64,000 nt of DNA from an uncultured Candidatus Melainabacteria bacterium (GTDB taxonomy: Bacteria > Cyanobacteriota > Vampirovibrionia > Gastranaerophilales > Gastranaerophilaceae): contig CAKULF010000003.1 in assembly GCA_934667125.1 (NCBI GenBank), positions 220,888 to 284,887 of the forward strand, written 5' to 3'. Position numbers and translations under genes: made by a program. The notes beneath the pieces were generated by a model. That model saw only the letters and a program-made list of their open reading frames with translations. It was not told the origin of the DNA and searched no databases. Of the stretch, positions 51,106 to 59,865 are shown one piece after another (the first letter of the stretch is position 1; every line of letters starts with the position of its first letter).

Positions 51106-51930
51106 ATGAGTCAGACTGCTGATATTGATTCATATAAAAAGATAAATAGACTTTCAGATGATGAACTATCTTCATTATGGGAACAATATTTGTCCGATAA
51201 AACAAATAAATCTTTAAGGGATAAGTTAATCGTCCAATATATCTATCTTGCCCGTTATGTTGTTGGAAGAATTAAGGTTAATCTTCCTAACAGTTTTTCT
51301 TTTGAGGATGTTGTATCTTTTGGAATTGAGGGTCTTATTGACGCTATTGAAAAATATCATCCAAACAAAGGCGCAAAATTTGAATCTTATGCTCTTATGC
51401 GCATAAGAGGGGCTATTATTGATAAAATTCGTTCTTCCGATTGGCTTCCAAGAAGTTTAAGAAAGAAAATTAAAGAAATTAAAATAGCAACAGAAAGATT
51501 AAAACAACAAATCGGTCGTGCTCCAACAACGGCTGAAGTTGCAGCTGTTATGGAATTGCCGGAAGAAAAAATTCTTGAAATTATGTCAGCTGATGTTACG
51601 GTTAATTCTATTTACGATAAAAAAGGCACAGGCGAGGATAGTGTTGAAATAATTGATACAATTGAAGATACAAACTCTTCTCGTCCTGAAGAAAGTGTTG
51701 AAAAAGTTGACGCTAAAAGGGAATTAGAAATGGCTTTGAAAAAACTTCCCGAAAGAGAAAGAACATTATTAGTATTCTATTATCACGAAAATATGACCTT
51801 AAAAGAAATAGGCGAAGCGCTCAATATATCTGAATCTCGTGTTTGCCAAATTCACGCACAAGCTATTATGAAATTAAGAAACATTCTTTCTCAAAACAGA
51901 TCTGACAGACTTTCTAAAACAATTATTTAA
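51106..51930 (+). CDS. fliA: Flagellar-type RNA polymerase sigma factor (FliA/WhiG-like)
   Basis: The 274-aa protein has regions 2 and 4 of the sigma-28 family: region 2 FEDVVSFGIEGLIDAIEKYHP and GAKFESYALMRIRGAIID, the FliA/WhiG mark DWLPRSLRKK after it, a region-3 helix, and region 4 LPERERTLLVFYYHENMTLKEIGEAL. It would recognise TAAA-N15/16-GCCGATAA promoters; four such elements are found in this window. An anti-sigma factor FlgM is not recognised. Start ATG follows GGGGAATAA. Confidence 0.9.
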   Translation: MSQTADIDSYKKINRLSDDELSSLWEQYLSDKTNKSLRDKLIVQYIYLARYVVGRIKVNLPNSFSFEDVVSFGIEGLIDAIEKYHPNKGAKFESYALMRIRGAIIDKIRSSDWLPRSLRKKIKEIKIATERLKQQIGRAPTTAEVAAVMELPEEKILEIMSADVTVNSIYDKKGTGEDSVEIIDTIEDTNSSRPEESVEKVDAKRELEMALKKLPERERTLLVFYYHENMTLKEIGEALNISESRVCQIHAQAIMKLRNILSQNRSDRLSKTII

Positions 51931-51983
51931 TTTTTTATTTGTGATAATATATTCTTGTGAAGTATTTAAAAAAGGAGTTAAAT

Positions 51984-52754
51984 ATGTCAAGAAGACCTAT
52001 TATTGCTGGAAACTGGAAAATGAATAATAACAAAGCTGAAGCAAAAGCTTTAATCGAAGGAATTGTTGCTGGTGTTAAAGATTTAGACGCTGCTAAAATG
52101 CCTGAAGTTGTTGTTGCTCCAACTTATACTGCTTTATGGCAAGTGCATGATGGTATTAAATCAACTCCATCAATCGCTCTAGCTGCTCAAAACGTTAATC
52201 CTAACGCTTCAGGCGCTTACACAGGCGAAGTTTCTTTGGATATGTTAGCTGATTTTGATGTTAAATTTGTAATTATCGGACACAGCGAACGTCGTCAAAT
52301 GTTCAACGAATCAGATGAATTTATCAATGAAAAAGCAAAAGCTATCTTAGCTAAAGGTTTAATTCCAATCATCTGCTGCGGCGAAACTCTTGAACAAAGA
52401 GAAGCTGGTGTAACTGACGCTCATTTAGCAAGTCAAATCACTAAAGCTTTAAAAGATTTAACAGCTGAACAAGTTGAAAAATCAGTTATTGCCTACGAAC
52501 CAATTTGGGCAATCGGAACAGGTAAATCTTGCGATAGCGCTGAAGCAAACAGAACAATTGGCGAAATCAGAAAAGTTGTTGCTAAATTATATAGTAAAGA
52601 TACTGCTGATAAAATCAGAATTTTATACGGCGGTTCAGTTAAACCATCAACAATTGTTGAACAAATGGCACAACCTGAAATTGATGGCGGCTTAATCGGC
52701 GGTGCTAGCTTAAAAGCTGATAGCTTCGTTGAATTAATCAAAGGCGCTATGTAA
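51984..52754 (+). CDS. tpiA: Triose-phosphate isomerase
   Basis: Interconverts dihydroxyacetone phosphate and glyceraldehyde 3-phosphate. The 256-aa protein has AGNWKMNN (catalytic Lys), GHSERRQ (His), AYEPIWAIGTG (Glu) and YGGSVKPS. The ATG at 51984 has AAAGGAG seven bases upstream; the GTG at 51957 is too long and the ribosome site lies within that extension. Not clustered with other glycolytic genes. Confidence 0.96.
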   Translation: MSRRPIIAGNWKMNNNKAEAKALIEGIVAGVKDLDAAKMPEVVVAPTYTALWQVHDGIKSTPSIALAAQNVNPNASGAYTGEVSLDMLADFDVKFVIIGHSERRQMFNESDEFINEKAKAILAKGLIPIICCGETLEQREAGVTDAHLASQITKALKDLTAEQVEKSVIAYEPIWAIGTGKSCDSAEANRTIGEIRKVVAKLYSKDTADKIRILYGGSVKPSTIVEQMAQPEIDGGLIGGASLKADSFVELIKGAM

Positions 52755-52776
52755 TAGCAAAATTAAAAAATAATTT

Positions 52777-52809
52777 AAAAAGGCACAGGTTTTTGCTTGT
52801 GTCTTTTTT
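52777..52809 (+). terminator. Intrinsic terminator after tpiA
   Basis: AAAAAGGCACA (52777-52787) pairs with TGTGTCTTTTT (52798-52808), one G-T pair, loop of ten, then T. Confidence 0.8.
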
Positions 52810-52851
52810 GTGCTAATATTGTTAAAAAATATTTAGGCTGAGAATTAAGAA

Positions 52852-53919
52852 GTGGATAAGAAAGTTAAAACAACATCCGAACATAAGTTTTATATATCAT
52901 TGCTATCTGTAATTTCTGCTTTTTCTGTTGTTTTTTTACACACAAATGCTCGTTTTTGGACATTTAGCCGAGAAAATTATTGGTTTTTAGAAGGTATAAA
53001 CGAATGCTTTTTTTATTTTGCTGTTCCTGTGTTTTTGATGTTAACCGGTGCGACATTATTTAATTATGCAGCTAGATATTCAACTTTAGAATATTTCAAA
53101 AGAAGAATATTAAAAACTGTTGTTCCTTTTCTTTTTTGGAGCTTGTTTGGACTATTTTTTTCTATTTATGTTCTTAATGATTTGAAAATTAGTGAACTAA
53201 ATTTTTGGTATATTATCGATGGAATATTAAATGTAAAATTTGTTGAAATTTATTGGTTTTTCATTACATTATTTAAAATTTATACTGTAATTCCATTGTT
53301 TGCAAATCTTAAAGAAAAATCAAAGAATAAAATATTGGTTTTTTTGTTTGTTGTAATGCTTCTTATAAATAGCGTTTTTCCGTTTGTAATAAAAACTTAT
53401 TCTTTAAGTTTCCCTATTTTTAGACCTTTTGTTATTGCTGATAAATTGATAATTTTCTGCATTATCGGATATCTGGCAGATATTTATTATGATACTTTAT
53501 TAAAAAACAGAAAAACATTAATAATTTTTAGTATTCTAGGTATTAGTGCTTTTTGTTGTCATTTTTTAGGTACATATTTTTTATCAATGGAAGCAAATAA
53601 AATTGTAACTGTGTTTAAAGGGTATGATAATATTTTATGTATTATTTATTCTTTTTGGATTTATTTGTTGGTGAGAAAAATTGAGCCAAAATTGCGCAAT
53701 AACAAGGCTTTTAAAAATTCAATCGAATTTTTGGCAAAATATACTCTTGCTATATATTTATTGCATATTTTTGTTTTAAATTATATTATTAAACTTTTTA
53801 ATCCGAATATGAATAGCGCTTTAGTTCGATTTGGTTTGCCTTTTGTAATTATTCCGATTTGCATTTTGATTACATATATATTAAGGCAAAATAAGTTTTT
53901 AGCAAAAATTATTCCTTAA
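52852..53919 (+). CDS. Membrane acyltransferase, acyltransferase-3 (OafA-like) family
   Basis: The 355-aa protein has about ten membrane helices and the N-terminal SVVFLHTNARFW segment with the conserved His of the acyltransferase-3 family (OafA/WecH). Such proteins O-acetylate sugars of lipopolysaccharide, peptidoglycan or secreted glycans in the inner membrane. Start GTG, with a weak ribosome site (AAGAA). It stops four bases into the rsmI end (convergent). Function on a specific glycan is not known. Confidence 0.75.
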   Translation: MDKKVKTTSEHKFYISLLSVISAFSVVFLHTNARFWTFSRENYWFLEGINECFFYFAVPVFLMLTGATLFNYAARYSTLEYFKRRILKTVVPFLFWSLFGLFFSIYVLNDLKISELNFWYIIDGILNVKFVEIYWFFITLFKIYTVIPLFANLKEKSKNKILVFLFVVMLLINSVFPFVIKTYSLSFPIFRPFVIADKLIIFCIIGYLADIYYDTLLKNRKTLIIFSILGISAFCCHFLGTYFLSMEANKIVTVFKGYDNILCIIYSFWIYLLVRKIEPKLRNNKAFKNSIEFLAKYTLAIYLLHIFVLNYIIKLFNPNMNSALVRFGLPFVIIPICILITYILRQNKFLAKIIP

Positions 53920-54734
53920 TTTTTCAAACATAGATTATATATTTCTTTTTTGTTTAAATCATACAAGCTTGATAAAATATTAGAAATTTCTTTGTCTTTT
54001 AAGTTTAATTTTTTCAACTTATTAATCTTGTCAACAATATCAATTTCTTCTTTATTGTCTAATTTATGCAATAATACTGCTATTTCACCTTTCAGTGTAT
54101 TATTTTTATAATATTCAATAATATTTTCAATTTTATCGGTTTTAATTTCTTCAAATTTTTTGGTCAATTCTCTTGCAACCGTTACGGTTTTAGTTGGATA
54201 ATTCTTTTGAATTATGGTTAGAGTATCAATTAGGCGATTAGGGCTTTCATAAAAAACAAGATTTTCGCAATTGTTTTTTTGAATTGTTTCAATAATTTTC
54301 TTTTCGCCTTTTTCAATAAAACCAATAAATTTAAAATCTTCCCCTTTTCGATAAACGCTTGATAATAAGCCTATAACAGCGCTTGCGCCAACAATTGGAA
54401 TAACTTTAAAACCGTTTTCTATAACGTTTTTAACTAAAATATTTCCGGGGTCTGAAATTAATGGAGTTCCGGCATCAGACACCAAAGCAATTGATTTTTC
54501 ATCTTTTAAATAGTCTAAAAACAACTCAATTCTGGAGTTTTCAGAATATTTATGATATGAAATCAATTTTGTTGAAATATTGTAGTGATTAAATAAAATT
54601 GAAGTCGTTCTTGTGTCTTCTGCTGCAACTATATCAACGTTTTTCAAGACCTCAAGCGCTCTTAAAGTGATATCTTCGAGGTTTCCAATCGGAGTTGCAA
54701 CAACATATAAAGCATTTTCTATAGAATTTGCCAA
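53916..54734 (-). CDS. rsmI: 16S rRNA (cytidine-2'-O)-methyltransferase RsmI
   Basis: RsmI methylates C1402 of 16S rRNA. The 272-aa protein has VVATPIGNLEDITLRALEVL, AEDTRTTSILFNHYNI and SDAGTPLISDPG, the tetrapyrrole-methylase-fold marks, and VARELTKKFEEI. The start is TTG within the end of cysS (16-base overlap). The C-terminus is shorter than in Proteobacteria. Confidence 0.93.
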   Translation of the reverse strand: MANSIENALYVVATPIGNLEDITLRALEVLKNVDIVAAEDTRTTSILFNHYNISTKLISYHKYSENSRIELFLDYLKDEKSIALVSDAGTPLISDPGNILVKNVIENGFKVIPIVGASAVIGLLSSVYRKGEDFKFIGFIEKGEKKIIETIQKNNCENLVFYESPNRLIDTLTIIQKNYPTKTVTVARELTKKFEEIKTDKIENIIEYYKNNTLKGEIAVLLHKLDNKEEIDIVDKINKLKKLNLKDKEISNILSSLYDLNKKEIYNLCLKN

Positions 54735-56113
54735 GTTGTGCCTTCTTTGCTATCTTTCAATTGGATTTTGTGTTGAAGCAATTTATCTCTAATTTCATCA
54801 GACTTTGCCCAATCTTTATTATCTCTTGCTTCTTTTCTTAATTTGATTATTTCGTTTATAACATCTTTAAAATCAACATCTTTTGAGATATTAAATTCTT
54901 CATAAAGTGGTTCAACTATAGCTTTAAGCTCATCATCACTCACTTCTTTTTGAGTTTTTGTAAAATCAAAACCAAGAACAGAGCCAAGATAAACAAGCGT
55001 GTTAGCTGCAATTTGCGATTTTTCTTTTTTAATTTTATCAACAAGACCAAATAAAATAGCAAGCGCTTTTGACGTATTAAGGTCATCATTCATTGCATTT
55101 TTAAATTCTTCAATCGCTTCTGTGTCGTATGTGTCGCCTATTTCAAAGCCTGCAACAGAGTTGATTAAGCGTTTTGCGCCGTTTTTAGCGCTTGTTAGAG
55201 CAACATCATTAAATTCAACAGGCATTCTGTAGTGGTTTGTTAAAATAAATAAACGAATAGCGTTTGAATCATAATTTTTGATAACATCATCAATAGTTAA
55301 AAAGTTATTCAAAGATTTTGACATTTTTTCTTTGTTTATGGTTACAAAACCGTTGTGCATCCAATATTTTGAAAATGTGCAACCGTTTGCGCATTCTGAT
55401 TGCGCTCTTTCGTTTTCGTGGTGTGGAAACATTAAATCTGCTCCGCCTGCGTGGATATCGATTGTGTTGCCTAAATGTTTTTTATTCATAGCAGAACATT
55501 CTATGTGCCATCCTGGGCGACCCACTCCCCAAGGGGATTTATAGCCGTGGGCTTCATCTTTTTTCCAAAGAGCAAAATCAAGCGGAGATTCTTTTTTGTC
55601 CGTTGTTTCAACTCTTGCGCCGTTTAAAAGGTCTTTAATCGGTTGAGAAGATAATTGACCGTATTTTTTATATTTTTCAACCCTAAAATAAACATCCCCG
55701 TCAACTGCGTAAGCATAACCATCTTGCTCTAATTTTTTAATCATAGCAATCATTTCGCCGATTGTTTTTGTTGCTCTTGGTTCAACATCGGGTTTTAAAA
55801 CGTTTAAATCTTTCATAGAATTCATAAAAGATTTATAGTACGTATCGGTTATAACAGACGGTTCAACTCCTTGAGCGTCGGCTTTTTTTAAGATTTTATC
55901 GTCAACATCGGTTACGTTTCTGCAATATGTAACGTCATAGCCTAAAAATTTTAAATAACGATATAATACATCCCAAGTTATGTAACATCTTGCGTGTCCC
56001 AAGTGTGCTTTATCATAAACCGTTGGGCCGCAAACATACATCTTTACTTTGTTTTCTTCTGTTGGTATAAATTCTTCAATTGAATTAGATAATGTATTAT
56101 AGATTTTTAACAT
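54719..56113 (-). CDS. cysS: Cysteinyl-tRNA synthetase
   Basis: The 464-aa class I synthetase has CGPTVYDKAHLGHARCYI (zinc Cys and HIGH-type HLGH), the second zinc site CSAMNKKHLG and KMSKSLNNF (KMSKS). It charges tRNA-Cys. Length is normal (about 460 aa). Located between waaA and rsmI in a likely operon. Confidence 0.96.
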   Translation of the reverse strand: MLKIYNTLSNSIEEFIPTEENKVKMYVCGPTVYDKAHLGHARCYITWDVLYRYLKFLGYDVTYCRNVTDVDDKILKKADAQGVEPSVITDTYYKSFMNSMKDLNVLKPDVEPRATKTIGEMIAMIKKLEQDGYAYAVDGDVYFRVEKYKKYGQLSSQPIKDLLNGARVETTDKKESPLDFALWKKDEAHGYKSPWGVGRPGWHIECSAMNKKHLGNTIDIHAGGADLMFPHHENERAQSECANGCTFSKYWMHNGFVTINKEKMSKSLNNFLTIDDVIKNYDSNAIRLFILTNHYRMPVEFNDVALTSAKNGAKRLINSVAGFEIGDTYDTEAIEEFKNAMNDDLNTSKALAILFGLVDKIKKEKSQIAANTLVYLGSVLGFDFTKTQKEVSDDELKAIVEPLYEEFNISKDVDFKDVINEIIKLRKEARDNKDWAKSDEIRDKLLQHKIQLKDSKEGTTWQIL

Positions 56114-56122
56114 ATTCTTCCT

Positions 56123-57385
56123 TTATTTTAAAATTTCACCGAGTTTTTTGATTACGAAATTAAGCGCTCCTTGCTGGTTTCTGAAACAGCTGGAGCAGTT
56201 TTTAGCTATTTTATTATAGTATATATCATCGCATAAAAGTTGTTCTAATTTTTGATAAAATTCTTTTTCATTTTTCACAACAAAAGCAGCGTTTTCGTGT
56301 TCTAAAATTGAATAAATATCTCTAAAATTCTTTATAGAAGGACCTGAAATACAAGGTTTAGAGTAGATTATAGCTTCAAGAGGGTTGTGTCCGCCTGTTT
56401 TATTGAAACTTCCACCAATGAACGCTACATCAACAATTTCATACACTTTTGCTAATTCGCCCAAAGTATCTAAAATTATGATATCGTTAAGAGAAAAATT
56501 GTCGTTATCAGTTCTAAAACCATATTTAAAACCTGTTTTTTGAACCAATTTAACAACTTCATCCATTCTTGTTAAGTGTCTTGGAGCTAAAATCATTTTC
56601 AGGTCTTTAATTTTATTTTTCAATTTTTTATAAGCTCGAAGCGCAATAATATCCTCGCCTTTATGGGTAGATGAGGCTATAAAAACTTTTGAATTTCCTT
56701 TGAATAGGTCTATATCACAGTCTTTTTTATTAATTTCAAACTTCAAATTTTTCATAACTTGAACTTTAGAACTGTCCTCGCAAATTTCAATAAATCTTTG
56801 AGCGTCAAGTTCGCTTTGGCAGAATATACCTGAATATGAGCTTAAAATTTCTTTAAAAAAGTTTTTAAATTTTTTGTATGATGGGTAAGATTTATCTGAA
56901 ATTCTTCCATTAATTATATACAACGGGATATTTTCTTCCTTGCAGCACATTGCAAAATTAGGCCAAAGCTCGGTTTCGGCAATTAAAACAACGCTTGGAT
57001 TGATATTTTTCAAAAATTCTTTGCAAACAGAATAAATATCAAGAGGAAAATATGTTATAAAATCGGCAAGTTCAGAGTATTTTTTCTTTGCTAATTCTTG
57101 TCCCGTAACGGTTCCGGTTGTTAAAACAAGTTTATAATCCGGATAAAATTCTTTGATTTTTTTAATTAAGTTTTCCAATGAAACAATTTCGCCAACAGAA
57201 ACGCCATGGAGCATTATAACTTGTTCATCCGAATAATCGGGCATAAAATATTCGCACAATTTTTCTTTTAGGGGTATTGGCGGCTTTTTGTTTAATTTTC
57301 TTGTTAAATCAATAATGGGGATAAATTTTTTTAATGTTTCTTTTTTAACATTTTTATAAAAATCTAAAATTTTTTCTTCTAACAT
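56123..57385 (-). CDS. waaA: 3-deoxy-D-manno-octulosonic acid (Kdo) transferase, WaaA-like
   Basis: The 420-aa protein has GVSVGEIVSLENL, LVLTTGTVTGQELAKK, AETELWPNF (conserved Glu) and the C-terminal donor-site FNKTGGHNPLEAIIYSKPCISG. WaaA adds Kdo to lipid A, which shows a Gram-negative type envelope. A WaaA-type N-terminal membrane helix is not obvious. RBS AGAGG before ATG. The gene starts the cysS-rsmI unit. Confidence 0.88.
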   Translation of the reverse strand: MLEEKILDFYKNVKKETLKKFIPIIDLTRKLNKKPPIPLKEKLCEYFMPDYSDEQVIMLHGVSVGEIVSLENLIKKIKEFYPDYKLVLTTGTVTGQELAKKKYSELADFITYFPLDIYSVCKEFLKNINPSVVLIAETELWPNFAMCCKEENIPLYIINGRISDKSYPSYKKFKNFFKEILSSYSGIFCQSELDAQRFIEICEDSSKVQVMKNLKFEINKKDCDIDLFKGNSKVFIASSTHKGEDIIALRAYKKLKNKIKDLKMILAPRHLTRMDEVVKLVQKTGFKYGFRTDNDNFSLNDIIILDTLGELAKVYEIVDVAFIGGSFNKTGGHNPLEAIIYSKPCISGPSIKNFRDIYSILEHENAAFVVKNEKEFYQKLEQLLCDDIYYNKIAKNCSSCFRNQQGALNFVIKKLGEILK

Positions 57386-57477
57386 AATATACCTCTAAAA
57401 CTATAATAATATCACAACTTTACAATTTGGACAAAATAATTTGTTTTAAAGTATAATAAATAAAAAGTGAGGAAAAT

Positions 57478-58659
57478 ATGAAAATTAATAAAAATTATAA
57501 AAAATTAAAAGCAAGCTATCTTTTTTCAACAATCGCAAAAAAAGTTAGCGAATATCAAGCAGCTAATCCTGATAAAAAAATAATCAGATTAGGAATTGGG
57601 GATGTTACTAAACCGTTGTGTAACAGCGTTGTTGAGGCTCTAAAAAATGCTTGTGCTGAAATGGGAACAGCAGCTGGTTTCCATGGCTACGGACCTGAGC
57701 AAGGTTATGACTTTTTAAAAGATAAAATCAAAAATTATTACAAATCTCATAATGTTGAATTAAATAGCGAAGAAATATTTATTTCAGATGGCGCAAAGTC
57801 AGATTTAGGAAACATTTTAGACTTATTTGATGAAGATAATACAGTTCTAATTCCTGATCCTGTTTATCCTGTTTATGTTGATACTAATACAATGCAAAAC
57901 CGCAATATTGTTTATATTGAGGCTAATCAACAAAACAATTTCTTGCCTTTACCGAATGACGACGTTAAAGCAGATATTATTTATTTGTGTTCCCCAAATA
58001 ACCCGACAGGAGCGGTTTATAACAAAGAACAACTAACTTTATGGGTTAATTATGCGCTTAAAAATAATGCCCTAATTCTTTTTGATAGCGCTTATGAATG
58101 CTTTATTTCGGATAATAATCTTCCAAGAAGCATTTTTGAAATTGAAAACGCTAAAAAATGTGCAATAGAATTTTGTTCATTATCTAAAACGGCTGGTTTT
58201 ACCGGAACTCGTTGTGGATATACGGTTGTGCCTTTGGAATTAGAATTTGATGATATGTCATTAAATAAAATGTGGTTAAGACGCCAAACAACCAAGTTTA
58301 ATGGCGTTCCATACATCGTTCAACGTGGCGCAGAAGCTGTGTTTAGCGAAGTTGGTCAAAATGAAATTAAAGAAAATATTAATTACTATAAGAAAAATGC
58401 AAAAATCATTGCAGATACTTTAACTAAGCACAATATTTGGTTCACAGGCGGAATTCATAGCCCCTATATATGGCTAAAATGCCCTAATAATATGACAAGT
58501 TGGGAATTTTTCGATTACTTGTTGAATAACGCTCAAATTGTTGGCACTCCTGGCTCTGGTTTTGGAGTAAACGGTGAAGGCTTCTTCCGTTTGACTTCGT
58601 TTGGAACGTATGAAAATACACTTGAAGCAATGGAAAGATTAGACAAGTTGCTTAAATAA
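57478..58659 (+). CDS. dapL: LL-diaminopimelate aminotransferase
   Basis: DapL converts tetrahydrodipicolinate directly to LL-diaminopimelate in lysine and peptidoglycan synthesis, a route used by Cyanobacteria, plants and Chlamydia. The 393-aa PLP enzyme has RLGIGDVTKPL, HGYGPEQGYDFL, CSPNNPTGAVY, the Lys site SLSKTAGFTGTRCGYTV and GFGVNGEGFFRL. A TATAAT box lies about 25 bases before ATG. tRNA-Leu begins five bases after its stop. Confidence 0.94.
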   Translation: MKINKNYKKLKASYLFSTIAKKVSEYQAANPDKKIIRLGIGDVTKPLCNSVVEALKNACAEMGTAAGFHGYGPEQGYDFLKDKIKNYYKSHNVELNSEEIFISDGAKSDLGNILDLFDEDNTVLIPDPVYPVYVDTNTMQNRNIVYIEANQQNNFLPLPNDDVKADIIYLCSPNNPTGAVYNKEQLTLWVNYALKNNALILFDSAYECFISDNNLPRSIFEIENAKKCAIEFCSLSKTAGFTGTRCGYTVVPLELEFDDMSLNKMWLRRQTTKFNGVPYIVQRGAEAVFSEVGQNEIKENINYYKKNAKIIADTLTKHNIWFTGGIHSPYIWLKCPNNMTSWEFFDYLLNNAQIVGTPGSGFGVNGEGFFRLTSFGTYENTLEAMERLDKLLK

Positions 58660-58664
58660 TTTTT

Positions 58665-58746
58665 GTCGATATGTTGGAATTGGTAGACAAGCATGCTTGA
58701 GGTGCATGTGGGGAAACTCGTGGGGGTTCAAGTCCCCCTGTCGACA
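58665..58746 (+). tRNA. tRNA-Leu (anticodon GAG)
   Basis: An 82-base cloverleaf: acceptor stem GTCGATA with TGTCGAC (one G-U), anticodon stem CATGC/GCATG with loop TTGAGGT (anticodon GAG at 58699-58701), long variable arm as expected for Leu, and T stem GGGGG/CCCCC with loop TTCAAGT. The CCA is not encoded. It follows dapL by five bases and marks the edge of the restriction-modification cassette. Confidence 0.95.
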
Positions 58747-58762
58747 AATAAAAGCTTTAAAT

Positions 58763-59083
58763 TTAATTAAACATAGCGCAATAAATCTTATATAGAAAGT
58801 TTAAAGTCTCGGCGTCTGAGCTATCAATAATTTTTTGAAATTCTTGTTTTATATATTCCACTGATTCCTGTTCTTTAAAGGAGAATAGTTCTTTTATTTC
58901 AATCTGTAGTGCTTTTGCGATAGCAACAATTAAATCAAATGAAGGATTTGTTCTTGCAGATTCCAGCTTTGCAATATGATTTGTAGAATAATTAGTTAAT
59001 TCTGCGAGTTTATCTTGAGTTAGTCCTCTGTTAATGCGAAGTTGTGCAACTCTTTTGCCTAATAAAATCAATTCATTTGTCAT
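58763..59083 (-). CDS. Xre-family helix-turn-helix regulator of the RM cassette
   Basis: The 106-aa protein has an N-terminal HTH: LGKRVAQLRINRGLTQDKLAEL, YSTNHIAKLESARTNPS, LIVAIAKALQIEIKEL. It is divergent from the methyltransferase genes and is likely a controller-type regulator of them. RBS AAAGGGAAAA precedes ATG. A symmetric operator candidate lies in the divergent gap at 59165-59179. Confidence 0.85.
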   Translation of the reverse strand: MTNELILLGKRVAQLRINRGLTQDKLAELTNYSTNHIAKLESARTNPSFDLIVAIAKALQIEIKELFSFKEQESVEYIKQEFQKIIDSSDAETLNFLYKIYCAMFN

Positions 59084-59140
59084 ACAATTTTCCCTTTATA
59101 TCCATGCTAGTAAGAATAGTGAGTTTTTACATTGAATGAC

Positions 59141-59179
59141 TTGCATATAAATTTGGTTTATTGTATTCATGTCATGAAT
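59141..59179 (+). promoter_or_regulatory. Promoter and palindromic operator in the divergent RM gap
   Basis: TTGCAT at 59141-59146, 17 bases, TATTCA at 59164-59169 as -35/-10. The inverted repeat ATTCATG-T-CATGAAT (59165-59179) covers the -10, which is suited to repression by the adjacent HTH protein. No second repeat copy is obvious. Confidence 0.45.
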
Positions 59180-59205
59180 AGAAAATTGAAAATTATAGGC
59201 ATTAT

Positions 59206-59865
59206 ATGATTGATTATCTTGCTAAAGAGGTACAAATAAAAAGTAATGACCGTGTTAGAAACCATGGCGAGGTTTTGACGGCTAGGCGTGAAGTCGAAGC
59301 TATGCTTGACCTTGTCAAAAATGAATCTGAAAGAATTGATAGTAGTTTTCTAGAACCAGCATGTGGCGATGGTAATTTCCTTGTTGCAATTCTTGAAAGA
59401 AAATTGAAAACCGTTGCTTCAAGGTACCGTACTAAAAAAGCCGATTTTGAGGTTCAAATGTTATCTGCTCTTGCAAGCATTTATGGGATTGATTTGCTTG
59501 AAGACAATGTCCAAATCGCAAGGAATAGAATGTTTGAAATTGCTTGTGATTGCTATAAAGATAGTCTTAAAGTTAAGCCCGATGAGCAATTCCAAAATAT
59601 TATGAAGTTTATCCTTTTAAAGAACATCTTACAGGGCGATTCTTTAAATGGTATTGATAAAATCGTTTTTACTCAATGGACTCTTGTTAATTACCAGTTC
59701 AATAGAAAAGAATTTTCTTTTTCTCAGCTCAATCAACAAGCTGAAATTTTGAACACTCCGTTATTTGCTTTCTTGACAAATGAAAAAGGTGAAGATGTAT
59801 TTATTCCTCAGCCAATTAAAGAATATCCACTGACTTTTTATCGAAATTTAGGAGGGCTGATTTGA
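59206..59865 (+). CDS. N6-adenine methyltransferase-fold protein, no NPPY motif (219 aa)
   Basis: Has the start NHGEVLTARREVEAMLD, SAM motif FLEPACGDGNFLVAILE (about residues 47-63) and IYGIDLLEDNVQIARNRM, as in N6 DNA methylases, but ends before any NPPY catalytic motif. So it is a SAM-binding subunit or a truncated methylase. It overlaps the next gene by four bases (TTGA) and probably forms a complex with it. Start ATG follows a weak TAGGC site. Confidence 0.8.
   Translation: MIDYLAKEVQIKSNDRVRNHGEVLTARREVEAMLDLVKNESERIDSSFLEPACGDGNFLVAILERKLKTVASRYRTKKADFEVQMLSALASIYGIDLLEDNVQIARNRMFEIACDCYKDSLKVKPDEQFQNIMKFILLKNILQGDSLNGIDKIVFTQWTLVNYQFNRKEFSFSQLNQQAEILNTPLFAFLTNEKGEDVFIPQPIKEYPLTFYRNLGGLI

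Noticed and set aside
51957..51983. GTG at 51957 as start of tpiA
   Set aside because: The strong AAAGGAG site lies inside the extension, just before the ATG at 51984, and the family starts there.
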